Part shown: in pieces, positions 24,319-32,989 of the stretch | Layout of the letters: each line of letters opens with the position of its first letter | Position numbering within the stretch: the first letter of the stretch is position 1 | NCBI GenBank assembly: GCA_003217835.1 | Contig: QHMQ01000097.1 | Location: 1 to 34,619 of the forward strand | Direction: 5' to 3' | From: Verrucomicrobiota bacterium | GTDB taxonomy: Bacteria; Verrucomicrobiota; Verrucomicrobiia; Chthoniobacterales; UBA10450 | DNA length: 34,619 nt | Position numbers and translations under genes: made by a program | The notes under the pieces: generated by a model | What the model was told of the DNA's origin: nothing | The model's database searches: none | The model's input: only the letters and a program-made list of their open reading frames with translations

Positions 24319-25638
24319 TTGAACCCGCCAGCATATAAGTTCTCCGCACTGACGACGGACCTTTATGAGGTCACGATGGCGTGTGGTTATTGGAAAGCCG
24401 GGGTGAGCGATCACGAAGCGGCATTTCACGTCATGTTTCGCGAAAATCCATTTGGTGGAGAATTCACCATCGCGTGCGGGCTCGCGACGGCTATCGATTT
24501 TGTACGACAATTCCAATTTCAAGAAAGTGAGATCGAGTATCTCGCCTCGCAATGCGGAAACGACGGCAACCCGCTGTTTGACGCCGGTTTTCTAGATTAT
24601 CTGCGCGCGCTGCGACCGAGCTGTGACATTGATGCGATGCCGGAGGGATCGCTTGTTTTCCCGAACGAGCCGCTCATTCGGGTCTGCGGTCCAATCATTC
24701 ACTGTCAACTGCTGGAAACCGCTTTGCTGACTATTTTAAATTTTCAAAGCCTGATCGCTACGAAAGCCGCGCGGGTTTGCATGGCTGCTGAAAATGACGC
24801 GGTGATCGAGTTTGGATTGCGCCGAGCTCAGGGAATGGACGGCGGTCTGAGCGCGGCGCGTGCTACTTACATCGGTGGATGCGCGGGAACATCGAACTTG
24901 CTCGCGGGTCAGCACTACGGCATTCCGGTGAGCGGCACGCAAGCGCACAGTTGGATCATGTTTTTTGAAAACGAGCGCGAAGCATTTCAAACTTACGCCC
25001 GAGCACTGCCGAACAACTGCGTCTTCCTGGTGGACACATACAACTCGCTCGACGGCGTACGTCGGGCGATCGCTGTGGCTAAAAAGTTGCAGAAAGATCA
25101 ACATGAAATCATCGGCGTGCGGCTCGATTCGGGTGATCGCGTAGCCTTGAGCATCGAAGCGCGAAAAATGCTCGATGAAGCCGATTTTCCGGATGCGAAG
25201 ATTGTTTGCTCGGGCGACTTGGATGAATTCGCAATCGCGGAACTGAAAAGGCGACGAGCGAAGATCGACATCTGGGGTGTGGGCACGAAGCTCAGCACCG
25301 GTCAACCAGACGCGGCGTTGGGTGGCGTTTATAAACTCGGCGCGGTGCGGCCTTCGGGCGAGCAATGGCGGTATCGGATCAAACTTTCCGATGAGGCGGC
25401 GAAAACGTCGTGCCCGGGTTTGTTGCAGGTACGCCGGTTCTATCAGTCGGGCGGCAGATTCATTGCTGACGCGATTTATGAAATCGATCACGCAATCAGC
25501 GAGCCTTCCGTAATTGTCGACGTTGGAACCGAGAGGCGGACTGAGATTCCCGCACGGACCGACTATGTCGATTTGCTCGTTCCGATTTTTCGCCAAGGCG
25601 AACTTGTTTATCGTGTCGCCGGAGATTTTGAAATTTGA
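24319..25638 (+). CDS. pncB: Nicotinate phosphoribosyltransferase
   Basis: PncB joins nicotinate to PRPP to give nicotinate mononucleotide in NAD salvage. This 439-residue protein begins with the family N-terminus FSALTTDLYEVTMACGY. It contains the catalytic-histidine region GTQAHSWIMFFENE, the VDTYNSLDGV loop and the phosphate-binding segments GVRLDSGD and WGVGTKLSTGQPDAALGGVYKL. The start is TTG at 24319. A TAA lies in frame 18 nt upstream and the next in-frame ATG is inside the conserved N-terminus, so TTG is the only reasonable start. No clear ribosome site. pncA follows 96 bp later in the same direction, supporting a nicotinamide-to-NAD salvage unit. Confidence 0.94.
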   Translation: MNPPAYKFSALTTDLYEVTMACGYWKAGVSDHEAAFHVMFRENPFGGEFTIACGLATAIDFVRQFQFQESEIEYLASQCGNDGNPLFDAGFLDYLRALRPSCDIDAMPEGSLVFPNEPLIRVCGPIIHCQLLETALLTILNFQSLIATKAARVCMAAENDAVIEFGLRRAQGMDGGLSAARATYIGGCAGTSNLLAGQHYGIPVSGTQAHSWIMFFENEREAFQTYARALPNNCVFLVDTYNSLDGVRRAIAVAKKLQKDQHEIIGVRLDSGDRVALSIEARKMLDEADFPDAKIVCSGDLDEFAIAELKRRRAKIDIWGVGTKLSTGQPDAALGGVYKLGAVRPSGEQWRYRIKLSDEAAKTSCPGLLQVRRFYQSGGRFIADAIYEIDHAISEPSVIVDVGTERRTEIPARTDYVDLLVPIFRQGELVYRVAGDFEI

Positions 25639-25734
25639 GAAGCCGCGCCGATACGATGTCGGCCTTGAAAACTCACTGCATGAATTAAGATCGAAATTGA
25701 TCTCGCGCGCAAAGAAGCAGCGCAATCGAGTCGA

Positions 25735-26367
25735 ATGAATGCCTTGATCATTGTCGATCTTCAGAATGATTTTTTGCCTGGCGGCGCGTTGCCGGTCCCG
25801 CGCGGCGACGAAGTTATTTCGCTCGCCAACGAATTGCAGCAACGCTTCGAGCTGGTTCTTGCCACGCAGGACTGGCATCCGCCAAACCACGGCAGCTTTG
25901 CCGCAAATCATCCGGGCAAAAAGCCCGGCGATCGCATCAAGCTCGATGGCATCGAGCAAATCCTCTGGCCAGTCCATTGCGTTCAAAATACGCACGGCGC
26001 TGAATTCGCTCCGTCATTCAACACAAGCAGAATCGCTCACATGTTTCACAAGGGAATCGATCCGCGTATCGACAGCTACAGCACGTTTTTTGACAATGCG
26101 CATCGTAGGGAAACGGGACTCGCCGACTATTTGAAGGAGCGCGCCATCCGGGACATTTATCTGCTCGGTCTGGCGCTGGACTATTGTGTGAAATACAGCG
26201 CACTCGATGCGCGGCAGCTCGGCCTCAACACACACGTGATCGCAGACGGGTGTCGTGGAATCGGCCTCGAACCGGGCGACGTGGATCGTGCGTTCGATGA
26301 TATGAAACGAGCGGGTGCGGTTCTCCTGGAAAGTCGCGAGCTGTCGTTAGGCGGGAAGCACGGTTGA
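25735..26367 (+). CDS. pncA: Nicotinamidase
   Basis: PncA hydrolyses nicotinamide to nicotinate, the substrate of PncB just upstream. This 210-residue isochorismatase-fold protein has catalytic residues D8 (VDLQNDF), K106 (FHKGID) and C151 (LDYCVKYSALDA). Metal-binding residues D46, H48 and H52 lie in TQDWHPPNHGSF, and WPVHCVQNTHGAEF is also typical. Length is normal. Its last 21 nt overlap the 3' end of the small gene on the opposite strand. Confidence 0.95.
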   Translation: MNALIIVDLQNDFLPGGALPVPRGDEVISLANELQQRFELVLATQDWHPPNHGSFAANHPGKKPGDRIKLDGIEQILWPVHCVQNTHGAEFAPSFNTSRIAHMFHKGIDPRIDSYSTFFDNAHRRETGLADYLKERAIRDIYLLGLALDYCVKYSALDARQLGLNTHVIADGCRGIGLEPGDVDRAFDDMKRAGAVLLESRELSLGGKHG

Positions 26368-26607
26368 AAGCGTCACTTCGCTGTCGATCGTTTGGCTCAA
26401 GACGTTCTCGACGGTTGCTCCAATTTTCGATCCATCGCGATCGACGATCCAGCACTGCTGGCCTTCCGTGAATGGCCCCCGCGTCATCACTTTAAGCAAC
26501 ACACCCCCTGCCGTAGCCGGATCGTCGAGTACCTCGGCACAAATCGCTTCTGTCTTACCGAAGTCGGTCAGCAGCGTCAGCTTGTCGTCGATTTTAGGTT
26601 TTTGCAT
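26347..26607 (-). CDS. Small conserved-looking protein of unknown function
   Basis: I do not recognise this protein. From the ATG at 26607 it has 86 residues, acidic to neutral, with beta-rich patterning (LTLLTDFGKTEAICAEVL, VLLKVMTRGPFTEGQQCWIVDRDG, IGATVENVLSQ). It has no membrane segment or signal peptide. The frame extends to a GTG at 26688, giving 113 residues, but the extra N-terminus (IRSPSQTRSPIARAA) looks like non-coding sequence and would leave 7 bp to the divergent treT-like gene. It overlaps pncA by 21 nt tail to tail. Codon use and amino-acid composition suggest a real gene. Confidence 0.55.
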   Translation of the reverse strand: MQKPKIDDKLTLLTDFGKTEAICAEVLDDPATAGGVLLKVMTRGPFTEGQQCWIVDRDGSKIGATVENVLSQTIDSEVTLSTVLPA

Positions 26608-26695
26608 TAGGGAGAAATCCAAACCCTGCAAAAAATTAATCGCCGCTCGCGCGATTGGCGAGCGTGTCTGCGACGGCGAACGAATCACTTAAACA

Positions 26696-27916
26696 ATGGC
26701 GCGTTATCGCATCACACAGATTGAAGACTACGAGCCGCTCATTGGAAGCGAAAAAGTCGAGCGTATCCGTGAGAAGGCCGGGAAGTTCAAAGATCTGCGC
26801 GTAGCCAATTTCAATTCGACCTATTACGGGGGCGGAGTGGCCGAGATGATTTCGTCGCTTACCCTGCTCATGAACAGCCTTGGTCTTCGTAGCGAGTGGC
26901 GCGTAATTCAGGGAACGGCTGACTTTTTCTCGATCACGAAGAAGATGCACAACGCGCTCCAAGGCGGCGAGATCGATCTCTCGGCCATCAAAAAAGAAAT
27001 CTACGAACAGGTCATTTACGAAAACAGCGTCCGCAATTTTCTAGAGCACGATTTCGTCATCGTCCACGATCCGCACCCGCTTCCGTTCATCGAGCACTAC
27101 GAAAAAAAATGCCCATGGATCTGGCGCTGCCATATCGATCTTTCACGGCCCGATGCAGAAATGTGGAAATATTTGCGCCATTGGATCGACAAATACGACG
27201 CCGTCATCGTGAGTTGTCCCGAATACAAGCAGGAGATGAAGCCGCCACAGCGCGTCTTCATGCCTGCGATCAACCCGTTCAGCATTAAAAACCGTGAGCT
27301 AGGCGACGACGAAATCCACGAGCGCCTCGCGCACTACAAAATTCCAACCGATTTGCCATTGGTAGTGCAAATTTCGCGTTTTGATCCGTGGAAAGATCCA
27401 GAGGGAGTAGTAGAAGCCTTCAAGCGCGCGCGTAAAGAAGTCGATGCCACACTTGTGTTGCTGGGCAACTTCGCGACTGACGATCCCGAAGGCCGGGAGA
27501 TTTTTGAGTCCCTCTGCGCCTGCCAGGATGAGCGCATATTGATTCTGACCAGCGGCGACGACACTGCGCTGGTGAACGCGTTGCAAACCCGCGCAGCGGT
27601 CGTTCTCCAAAAATCGCTCCGTGAAGGATTCGGGCTCACGGTTGCCGAAGCGATGTGGAAAGGGACACCTGTGATCGGCGGAAACGTCGGCGGAATTCGC
27701 TACCAGATCGAGAACGGGGTGAATGGTTTTCTCGTTTCGTCGGTCGAAGAAGCCGCCGAATGCATCGTTCGCCTACTGAAGGATGAGAAATTGCGCGACG
27801 AAATAGGACAGAAGGCTCGCGAAGCTGTACGCGAGAAATTTCTGCTCACCCGTTACGTCGAACAATATCTGGATCTCTTCGCCGCCTTCGACGAGGACTT
27901 TCGTTTGCAAGAATAA
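26696..27916 (+). CDS. treT: Trehalose glycosyltransferring synthase (TreT-type GT4 glycosyltransferase)
   Basis: A 406-residue GT-B glycosyltransferase of family GT4. Members of the TreT group join an NDP-glucose and free glucose to trehalose. The N-terminal half has the group-typical NSTYYGGGVAEMISSL (around 40-55) and VIVHDPHPLPFIE (around 120). The nucleotide-sugar half has VVQISRFDPWKDPEGV (around 220) and the EX7E motif region REGFGLTVAEAMWKGTPVIGG (around 305-325). Length matches TreT (about 400-420). Related trehalose phosphorylases share this fold, so the exact reaction is inferred. OtsA/OtsB in the same window give a second trehalose route. Confidence 0.82.
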   Translation: MARYRITQIEDYEPLIGSEKVERIREKAGKFKDLRVANFNSTYYGGGVAEMISSLTLLMNSLGLRSEWRVIQGTADFFSITKKMHNALQGGEIDLSAIKKEIYEQVIYENSVRNFLEHDFVIVHDPHPLPFIEHYEKKCPWIWRCHIDLSRPDAEMWKYLRHWIDKYDAVIVSCPEYKQEMKPPQRVFMPAINPFSIKNRELGDDEIHERLAHYKIPTDLPLVVQISRFDPWKDPEGVVEAFKRARKEVDATLVLLGNFATDDPEGREIFESLCACQDERILILTSGDDTALVNALQTRAAVVLQKSLREGFGLTVAEAMWKGTPVIGGNVGGIRYQIENGVNGFLVSSVEEAAECIVRLLKDEKLRDEIGQKAREAVREKFLLTRYVEQYLDLFAAFDEDFRLQE

Positions 27917-27985
27917 ATCGGACGTTCGCGACCGTTCCGGTCCCGGGCTGGGAGATGACTTTGCTTCTCAGTTGAATCGGTGGCG

Positions 27986-28537
27986 CTATTGGCTTTTCGC
28001 CCGTCCGATCACGCCACAGGCAACGCGCGCTCCCGAGTCACCGGCCGGTTGCGATTTGAGATCGTCCGCTTTCGCGTGGACAACGACAGAACGGCCAATG
28101 ATCGAACGGTCGTCGTTAGACAGCGACATGTTGTGATCCAGATAATCCAATTTTGCCGCACCCGAAGTATCCGCCTCGATGTTGCCCATGTCGCCAACAT
28201 GCCGGGCAGTCGCATCAGGGGCCGCGTGTGGCTGTTTCGTTGGATTAAAGTGAGCGCCGGCAGAATTTGCATCGGCCGCGGCGCAATCGCCAAATTCATG
28301 GACATGAAACCCATGTTTGCCCGGAGTAAGGCCGGTAATTTCCGCGTGGACTTGAACCCCGTCTGCGACCTCAGTGAACATGACGGTACCGCTAACCTTG
28401 TTGTCCTGTGTGGGGTGGAGCACGGCGATGGCCTTCAGCGGGACCAACGATTTCTCTTCCGGCGCCTCCGCTTGCGCGATGATCGCCGTGAGCGACAAAA
28501 AGATCAATGCAATTACAGAGATTGGAAACGACTTCAT
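27986..28537 (-). CDS. sodC: Periplasmic Cu/Zn superoxide dismutase
   Basis: SodC converts superoxide to hydrogen peroxide and oxygen outside the cytoplasm. The 183-residue precursor has a signal peptide (hydrophobic VIALIFLSLTAII, cleavage after AQA near residue 23). All metal ligands are present: copper H78, H80, H96 and H154; zinc H96, H104, H113 and D116. C85 and C174 can form the conserved disulfide, and R171 is the guiding arginine. It converges with the TreT-type gene and diverges from the acyl-activating protein across 212 bp, in which I see no clear promoter or operator. Confidence 0.95.
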   Translation of the reverse strand: MKSFPISVIALIFLSLTAIIAQAEAPEEKSLVPLKAIAVLHPTQDNKVSGTVMFTEVADGVQVHAEITGLTPGKHGFHVHEFGDCAAADANSAGAHFNPTKQPHAAPDATARHVGDMGNIEADTSGAAKLDYLDHNMSLSNDDRSIIGRSVVVHAKADDLKSQPAGDSGARVACGVIGRAKSQ

Positions 28538-28749
28538 ACAAAATACTTCGTCGCATCACGCTATTCCAGCTGCATGACTTTTGTCTACTCTACATCGACT
28601 CTTGTTCATCGCAGAATCAACTCCATCCCATCGTGGGCAATGCCCGCTTCGAGTTCGCGTTCGATGCCCATCTCGCGCGCGACGAAATTTGTGCTCCGCT
28701 TAGATAAGCTTTCGTCGAAACGCGTGGCAAAGGCAGAACATCCAAAGAA
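28538..28749. other. Divergent intergenic region between sodC and the acyl-activating gene
   Basis: 212 bp without a convincing gene. It must contain both promoters, yet I find no clear -35/-10 pair, operator palindrome or strong hairpin. A short GGGC-AAT-GCCC inverted repeat near 28640 is too small to interpret. Confidence 0.3.
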
Positions 28750-31422
28750 ATGACCTCGGAGCGAACATTGCAATCGGTCGTGGACTCGTTACGCGACCAC
28801 GGCAGGAAGACGGCGTTGGTGGTCTTTGGCAGGAAAGATCGATATCATTGGTCTTTTCAGGAACTGGCGGCTTGCGCACTCTCGTTCGCTAATGGGCTCG
28901 TTAAGCACGATTTCAAGCGCGGCGACACCATTGCGATTTTCTCGGAAAACAGCCCGGAATCGATCGCGGCTGTGCTGGGAATCATTCGCGCAGGGATGGT
29001 CGCTGTGCCCCTGGATGTCCAGCTTGACGACAAGACTCTGAGACACACGCTGCAAGACAGTGACGCGCGCGCGATCATCACGACAAGAAAGCGAGTGGAT
29101 CGGATCGAGAAACTCGATCTCAAAGAAAGGCCAAAGCTCATCCTGATCGACGCTGGCCAGAACGACGATCGAAGTTGGGAGCGATTTATAGAAACTGAGG
29201 AAACGGAACTTCCAGCGGTCAGCCGCGACGACGAAGCGGTTCTGTTTTACACGTCTGGAACGACCGGTCCTCCGAAGGGCGTGCCGTTGAGTCACGGCAA
29301 TATTATCTCGCAGCTCGACACGGCCGCCAAAGTGCAGCTCATCACCGGCGAGGATCGTGTGTTGCTCCCGCTGCCCTTGCATCATGTCTATCCATTTGTG
29401 ATCGGCATGCTGGCCCCGCTCGCCCTAGGTCTGCCGCTGATTTTGCCATTTTCACTGAGTGGCCAGCAATTGCTGCGCGCTTTACGGGAGGGCGAAACGA
29501 CGGCGATTGTAGGCGTTCCGCGGCTCTACAGCGCGCTCTATTCTGGAATTGAGGCGAGAGTAAAGTCTGCCGGCTGCATCGCGCGCAGATTGTTTAGCAT
29601 TTTTCTGGCCACAAGTGGATTTGTGCGAAAATCATTCGGCCTACGGGCCGGCAAGTTGCTGTTTCGCTCGTTGCACAAACGCTTTGGCAAAAATCTCAGG
29701 CTGCTTGCCTCTGGCGGCTCGGCGCTCGATCCCAAGCTAGGTTCGAAACTTGAAGCGCTCGGCTGGCAAGTCGCCATCGGCTACGGACTCACCGAGACTT
29801 CACCGCTTCTCACGGTAAACTTGCCTAACAAGTCATCGCGACTGGACACCGCGGGAAAACCCGTTGCGGACGTGGAGATTCGCATCGAACCGAGCGCGCT
29901 CGAAAAAGAAGAGCGCATCGATGGACACGAGGTCGGCGAGGTCGTTGCACGCGGGCCGAATGTCTTTGCCGGCTACCGGAATCTTCCAGACAAAACCGAC
30001 GAAGTCTTTGCCGAAAATCGATGGTTCCGCACTGGCGACATGGGTTATTTCGATAACGACGGGAATCTTCATCTGCTCGGACGCCTGTCGACGTTGATCA
30101 AAACCGAAAGCGGCGAGAAAATCCAAACCGAGGATGTCGAAACGGCGTATGCCGAGGAATCCGCCATTCGCGAGATCGGCGTGCTCGAGAAAAAAGGCAA
30201 GCTTGTCGCGCTCGTAGTGCCGAAGCAGACGGGAAGCGATGCAAAGGACGCTGTCCGCATAGCGATCGAGACAGCGTCAAAACGGTTGCCGAGTCATCAG
30301 CGCATTTCGGAGTACGCTATCACGCCCGATGCGTTGCCGCGCACGCGGCTCGGTAAAATCCAGCGTCATCGGCTGGCCGAACGTTACGACCAGGCAAAAG
30401 AAGGCGGCGAAAAGGCTCCCGCCGCGGGCCCGATGTCGATCGAAGAAATGTCGGGCGAAGATCGCGCACTGCTGGAGGATTCCGCCACGCAATCCGTGTG
30501 GGAAATGCTTGCGAAACGGTATCGCGGCAAGCGACTGACACCGGACACAAGTCCGCAGTTCGATCTCGGAATCGATTCGCTCGAGTGGTTAAATCTCACG
30601 CTGGAAATCGCCGAATCCAGCGGAGTGGAATTGACCGATGAAGCGATCGCGCGCATCGAGACCGTGCGCGATCTCCTGCACGAAGTGACAGAGAGCAGCG
30701 AAGGCGAATCGGTCGATCCGTTGGAAAAACCCGACGAAGTCCTCGACGAGAAGCAAAAACAATGGCTCGAGCCGCTCGGCCTGGTCGCCGCTACGACTGC
30801 GCGTTTTCTCTATGCGGTGAATCGCGTGTTGATGCGCGTGATCTTTCGGCTGCGCGTCGAGGGACTTGAACATTTGCCGGAAGACGAGCAATGGGTGATG
30901 ACACCAAACCATGCCAGTTACCTCGATCCGTTCGCGATTGCCGCATTGCTCGACTGGAACCAGTTGCGCAAAACCTATTGGGCTGGTTGGACCGGCATCG
31001 TTCTCGCGAATCCGGTGATGCGTTTCCTCAGCCGGCTGGGAAAGATTTTGCCGGTCGAGCCAATGCGCGCTGCGCGCTCAAGCCTGGCTTTTGGGGCCAC
31101 CATCCTGAAAAACAAAAAGAACCTCGTTTGGTTTCCCGAAGGCGGACTCTCGGCCAATGGAGAGTTGCAAGACTTCAAACCGGGCATAGGGATGCTACTG
31201 GAACATTTCCCAGCACGAGTCGTTCCCGTGTTTGTTCACGGCACGCACCAAGCTCTGCCACCGGGAAAGTTTTTTCCCAAGCCACATGCGATTTATGTCG
31301 TGTTCGGCAAGGCGCTCGACGCGCAACAACTGAAGCGTGAGGGCCGCGGCGAAAAACCGCAGCAAGAGATCACGAACGCCTTACACGATTACGTAGCGAA
31401 GCTCGCACAGGGCGTTTCCTGA
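28750..31422 (+). CDS. Three-domain acyl-activating enzyme, acyl carrier and acyltransferase
   Basis: An 890-residue cytoplasmic or membrane-associated protein with three domains. Residues 1 to about 540 form an AMP-binding ligase: P-loop LFYTSGTTGPPKG (165-177), IGYGLTETSPLL, RTGDMGYFDNDGNLHLLGR and the late lysine region PRTRLGKIQRHRL. Residues about 575-660 form a carrier domain, with S610 in LGIDSLEWLNL as the likely phosphopantetheine site. Residues about 690-890 are a PlsC-type acyltransferase with NHASYLD (H721, D726) and FPEGG (795-799). The order suggests that a fatty acid is activated, loaded on the carrier and passed to a glycerol-type acceptor, as in Aas-like lysophospholipid repair. 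The built-in carrier domain and the acceptor are inference. Confidence 0.9.
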   Translation: MTSERTLQSVVDSLRDHGRKTALVVFGRKDRYHWSFQELAACALSFANGLVKHDFKRGDTIAIFSENSPESIAAVLGIIRAGMVAVPLDVQLDDKTLRHTLQDSDARAIITTRKRVDRIEKLDLKERPKLILIDAGQNDDRSWERFIETEETELPAVSRDDEAVLFYTSGTTGPPKGVPLSHGNIISQLDTAAKVQLITGEDRVLLPLPLHHVYPFVIGMLAPLALGLPLILPFSLSGQQLLRALREGETTAIVGVPRLYSALYSGIEARVKSAGCIARRLFSIFLATSGFVRKSFGLRAGKLLFRSLHKRFGKNLRLLASGGSALDPKLGSKLEALGWQVAIGYGLTETSPLLTVNLPNKSSRLDTAGKPVADVEIRIEPSALEKEERIDGHEVGEVVARGPNVFAGYRNLPDKTDEVFAENRWFRTGDMGYFDNDGNLHLLGRLSTLIKTESGEKIQTEDVETAYAEESAIREIGVLEKKGKLVALVVPKQTGSDAKDAVRIAIETASKRLPSHQRISEYAITPDALPRTRLGKIQRHRLAERYDQAKEGGEKAPAAGPMSIEEMSGEDRALLEDSATQSVWEMLAKRYRGKRLTPDTSPQFDLGIDSLEWLNLTLEIAESSGVELTDEAIARIETVRDLLHEVTESSEGESVDPLEKPDEVLDEKQKQWLEPLGLVAATTARFLYAVNRVLMRVIFRLRVEGLEHLPEDEQWVMTPNHASYLDPFAIAALLDWNQLRKTYWAGWTGIVLANPVMRFLSRLGKILPVEPMRAARSSLAFGATILKNKKNLVWFPEGGLSANGELQDFKPGIGMLLEHFPARVVPVFVHGTHQALPPGKFFPKPHAIYVVFGKALDAQQLKREGRGEKPQQEITNALHDYVAKLAQGVS

Positions 31423-31473
31423 CATTCGACAATTTTCGAATTGCGAAGCCAGTTGGAAGCAAAATAATACCCG

Positions 31474-32910
31474 TCATCGCGGATTCTGTGCAGAATCACT
31501 TGGCGATCGCGATGCTGCCGCGAAAAACGAATTTACCCACGAGAACACGTTCTCGTTCGATATCAGCTGTCTCATGCGCTTCATGCGCATGCTGCGTTGC
31601 GCCTTGCTCATTCGGAATGCTTTCAAAATCGTGTCAGCCACCTGCTCGACATCGTAGGGATTCACCAGTAGCGCGCTGCGCTTCAGCTGCTCCGCCGCGC
31701 CGGCGAATTCGCTGAGAATCAGCACGCCGCTTTTGTCTATGCGACATGCGCAATATTCCTTGGCGACGAGGTTCATCCCATCTTTCAGCGGCGTGACCAG
31801 CGCGATTTCGCACGCCCGGTAGTGGGCCAGCAGATCGTCGCGATCGAGGCGGCGAAAGCGATAATGCACGGGCAGCCAGGTATCGGTCGAGAAGCGACCG
31901 TTGATGTCGCCGACTAAACGATCGATGCGATCCTTGAACTCGTGATATCTGGGAATTTCTACTCGACTCGGCACAACATTCTGGATCAGGACCACGCGAC
32001 CTCGCAGTTCCTCGTACCGCTCCAATCCATCGCGGAACGCGCGCAGGCGCTCGGGAATTCCCTTGCTGTAATCGAGCCGATCCACGCCGAGAACGAGCTG
32101 GCAGCCGGGAAAAGCGGCGCGCAGCTGTTCAGCCCGCTGCGCGACTTCCTGCGACGCCGCGCCTTTTTCAAACGACTCGAAATCGATGCCGATGGGGAAA
32201 CTGCCGACGCGGACCTCGCGCTTTTCGACGCGGATTAAATGGAGCCCCGCAATGGTATGAACGGCCGCGTCGGGCAGCACGCGCCGTACGCATTGCAGGA
32301 AGTTGCGGAGGTCGCGGCGTGTCTGGAACCCGAGAAGATCGAATTGGAGCAGAGCGCGCAATAGCCGTTGTTGTTGTGGCAGCTTGGCGAAGATGTCGTA
32401 GGCCGGAAATGGGATGTGCAGGAAGAACGTCAACGCCGCGCTTACGCCGCGCTCGCGCAGCGCTTGAGCAACATACATCAGGTGATAATCGTGCACCCAG
32501 ATGAAATCGTCGCGCTCGCAGTGTTGCGCGATGGTCTCGGCGTAACGCTGATTGACCGCCTTGTAAGTCTGCCAAAAGGCCGGCTCGAAGTTGCAGAAGT
32601 TTTGTAAGTCGTGAAACAGCGGCCAGATGACTTCGTTGGAATAGCCGTAGTAAAACTCGTCACGCTCCGCCTCACTCAACGCCACTGGTATGACTTGGTA
32701 ACCGGCGTTGCGCGAGGCGTCGGCGAGAGGCGCCTGCGGAATATCACCCGCCATGCCGATCCAGCCGATCCACGTCCCCGCGCGTTCGCGCAACACTGGC
32801 TCGATGGCTCTGACGAGTCCGCCGACAGAGGACGTCACGATCCATGGACCGCTTCCTACTCGCTCAAGGGCGAATGGCAACCGATTAGACACGAGGATAA
32901 GCCGATTCAT
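31474..32910 (-). CDS. otsA: Trehalose-6-phosphate synthase
   Basis: OtsA makes trehalose-6-phosphate from UDP-glucose and glucose-6-phosphate. This GT20 protein has the N-terminal NRLILVSNRLPF and GGLVRAI, the donor-site WVHDYHLMYVAQALRE with HIPFP, GVDRLDYSKGIPERLRAF, and the C-terminal LVTPLKDGMNLVAKEY. From the ATG at 32910 it is 478 residues, the usual OtsA length. The frame stays open to 33009, but the extra 33 residues precede the conserved start and would overlap otsB. The opposite-strand otsB begins 79 bp away, so the two probably share a divergent promoter. The end of the protein is serine-rich and varies in the family. Confidence 0.94.
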   Translation of the reverse strand: MNRLILVSNRLPFALERVGSGPWIVTSSVGGLVRAIEPVLRERAGTWIGWIGMAGDIPQAPLADASRNAGYQVIPVALSEAERDEFYYGYSNEVIWPLFHDLQNFCNFEPAFWQTYKAVNQRYAETIAQHCERDDFIWVHDYHLMYVAQALRERGVSAALTFFLHIPFPAYDIFAKLPQQQRLLRALLQFDLLGFQTRRDLRNFLQCVRRVLPDAAVHTIAGLHLIRVEKREVRVGSFPIGIDFESFEKGAASQEVAQRAEQLRAAFPGCQLVLGVDRLDYSKGIPERLRAFRDGLERYEELRGRVVLIQNVVPSRVEIPRYHEFKDRIDRLVGDINGRFSTDTWLPVHYRFRRLDRDDLLAHYRACEIALVTPLKDGMNLVAKEYCACRIDKSGVLILSEFAGAAEQLKRSALLVNPYDVEQVADTILKAFRMSKAQRSMRMKRMRQLISNENVFSWVNSFFAAASRSPSDSAQNPR

Positions 32911-32989
32911 GGGCGCGGATTTCACAGATGAATCGTGCGCCGCTGTTGGGTTGCGCCCGCAGCTGGTGCGTCCATCATGTGCGAAGAAT
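32911..32989. promoter_or_regulatory. Short divergent promoter between otsA and otsB
   Basis: Only 79 bp separate the chosen otsA and otsB start codons on opposite strands. Any promoter elements for both must lie here or inside the 5' coding ends. No palindrome or clear -10/-35 pair stands out. Confidence 0.35.

Noticed and set aside
24736..25995. A 419-residue open frame on the minus strand
   Set aside because: It lies antisense to pncB and pncA, both strongly recognisable, and shows no protein family features.
27930..27942. GACCG-TTC-CGGTC hairpin between treT and sodC
   Set aside because: Only 5 bp, no T run on either strand; too weak to call a terminator.
27980..28753. A 257-residue plus-strand frame over sodC
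   Set aside because: It is antisense to sodC with all its metal ligands, and its composition is arginine-rich shadow sequence.
31430..31443. CAATT-TTCG-AATTG hairpin between convergent genes
   Set aside because: AT-rich 5-bp stem without a T run, although the TTCG loop is a stable type; not enough for a terminator call.
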